Shown: piece by piece, positions 6,395 to 6,435 of the stretch
How positions within the stretch are numbered: the first letter of the stretch is position 1
Layout of the letters: every line of letters begins with the position of its first letter
From: Pseudomonadota bacterium
GTDB taxonomy: Bacteria > Pseudomonadota > Alphaproteobacteria > Rhizobiales > Hyphomicrobiaceae
Direction: 5' to 3'
Assembly: GCA_023387235.1 (NCBI GenBank)
Contig: JAEWIJ010000280.1
Coordinates: 1 to 6,435 of the forward strand
DNA: 6,435 nt
Notes under the pieces: generated by a model
Databases searched by the model: none
What the model was told of the DNA's origin: nothing
The model's input: the letters and a program-made list of their open reading frames with translations, nothing else
Position numbers and translations under genes: made by a program

Positions 6395-6435
6395 CCCCTC
6401 TCCCCGCCCTTGCGGGGAGAGGGTTAGGGTGAGGG
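6395..6435. repeat. Extragenic palindrome with G-rich tail, likely terminator, cut by window end
   Basis: CCCTCTCCCCGC (6396-6407) pairs perfectly with GCGGGGAGAGGG (6412-6423) around the loop CCTT, giving 12 pairs. The tail TTAGGGTGAGGG follows. Read on the - strand the unit starts CCCTCACCCTAACCCTCTCCCC, a sequence I recall as a frequent intergenic repeat in Hyphomicrobiales genomes. It lies 54 bases after the ntrX stop and may end the ntrYX transcript, although no T-tract follows on the + strand. The element may extend beyond the window. Confidence 0.7.

Noticed and set aside
1..6435. CRISPR arrays, tRNA or rRNA genes, insertion sequences, toxin-antitoxin or phage genes
   Set aside because: No regularly spaced repeats, no tRNA/rRNA-like sequence, no transposase and no cargo genes; the four genes account for almost the whole window.

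Overview
The window carries the nitrogen-regulation cluster ntrB-ntrC-ntrY-ntrX, all on the + strand and in the order usual for Alphaproteobacteria. High GC content, strong G/C bias at third codon positions, the gene order and the style of the proteins suggest a member of the Hyphomicrobiales (Rhizobiales in the older sense). A palindrome of a type I recall as common between genes in that group, at the right end, fits this. I cannot name the genus from the sequence.

Layout: (1) positions 1-768 hold the 3' part of ntrB, a soluble sensor kinase whose PAS-containing N-terminus lies upstream of the window. (2) ntrC (765-2216) overlaps the ntrB stop as ATGA and encodes a complete sigma-54 activator with an intact GAFTGA loop. 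(3) A 387-base gap (2217-2603) is the only long non-coding stretch. It holds a terminator-like hairpin touching the ntrC stop, two short palindromes around a possible promoter, a possible 23-codon leader ORF, and several strong hairpins before ntrY. (4) ntrY (2604-4943) is a membrane sensor kinase with four predicted membrane segments, HAMP, PAS and kinase domains. (5) ntrX (4962-6341) follows after 18 bases and encodes its response regulator, with an NtrC-like AAA+ domain that lacks the GAFTGA loop. (6) The last 94 bases hold a perfect 12-bp hairpin with a G-rich tail, cut by the window end.

Working together (family knowledge): NtrB phosphorylates or dephosphorylates NtrC under PII control, and NtrC~P drives sigma-54 promoters of nitrogen-assimilation genes. 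NtrY and NtrX form a second pair that senses an extracytoplasmic or redox-type signal and affects nitrogen, respiratory or envelope genes. The hairpin after ntrC and the structured leader before ntrY suggest two transcription units, ntrBC and ntrYX, with some possible read-through.

The proteins are orthodox. I found no new protein system. The least explained part is the ntrC-ntrY gap, where an 8-base repeat lets alternative RNA pairings form around the possible leader ORF.
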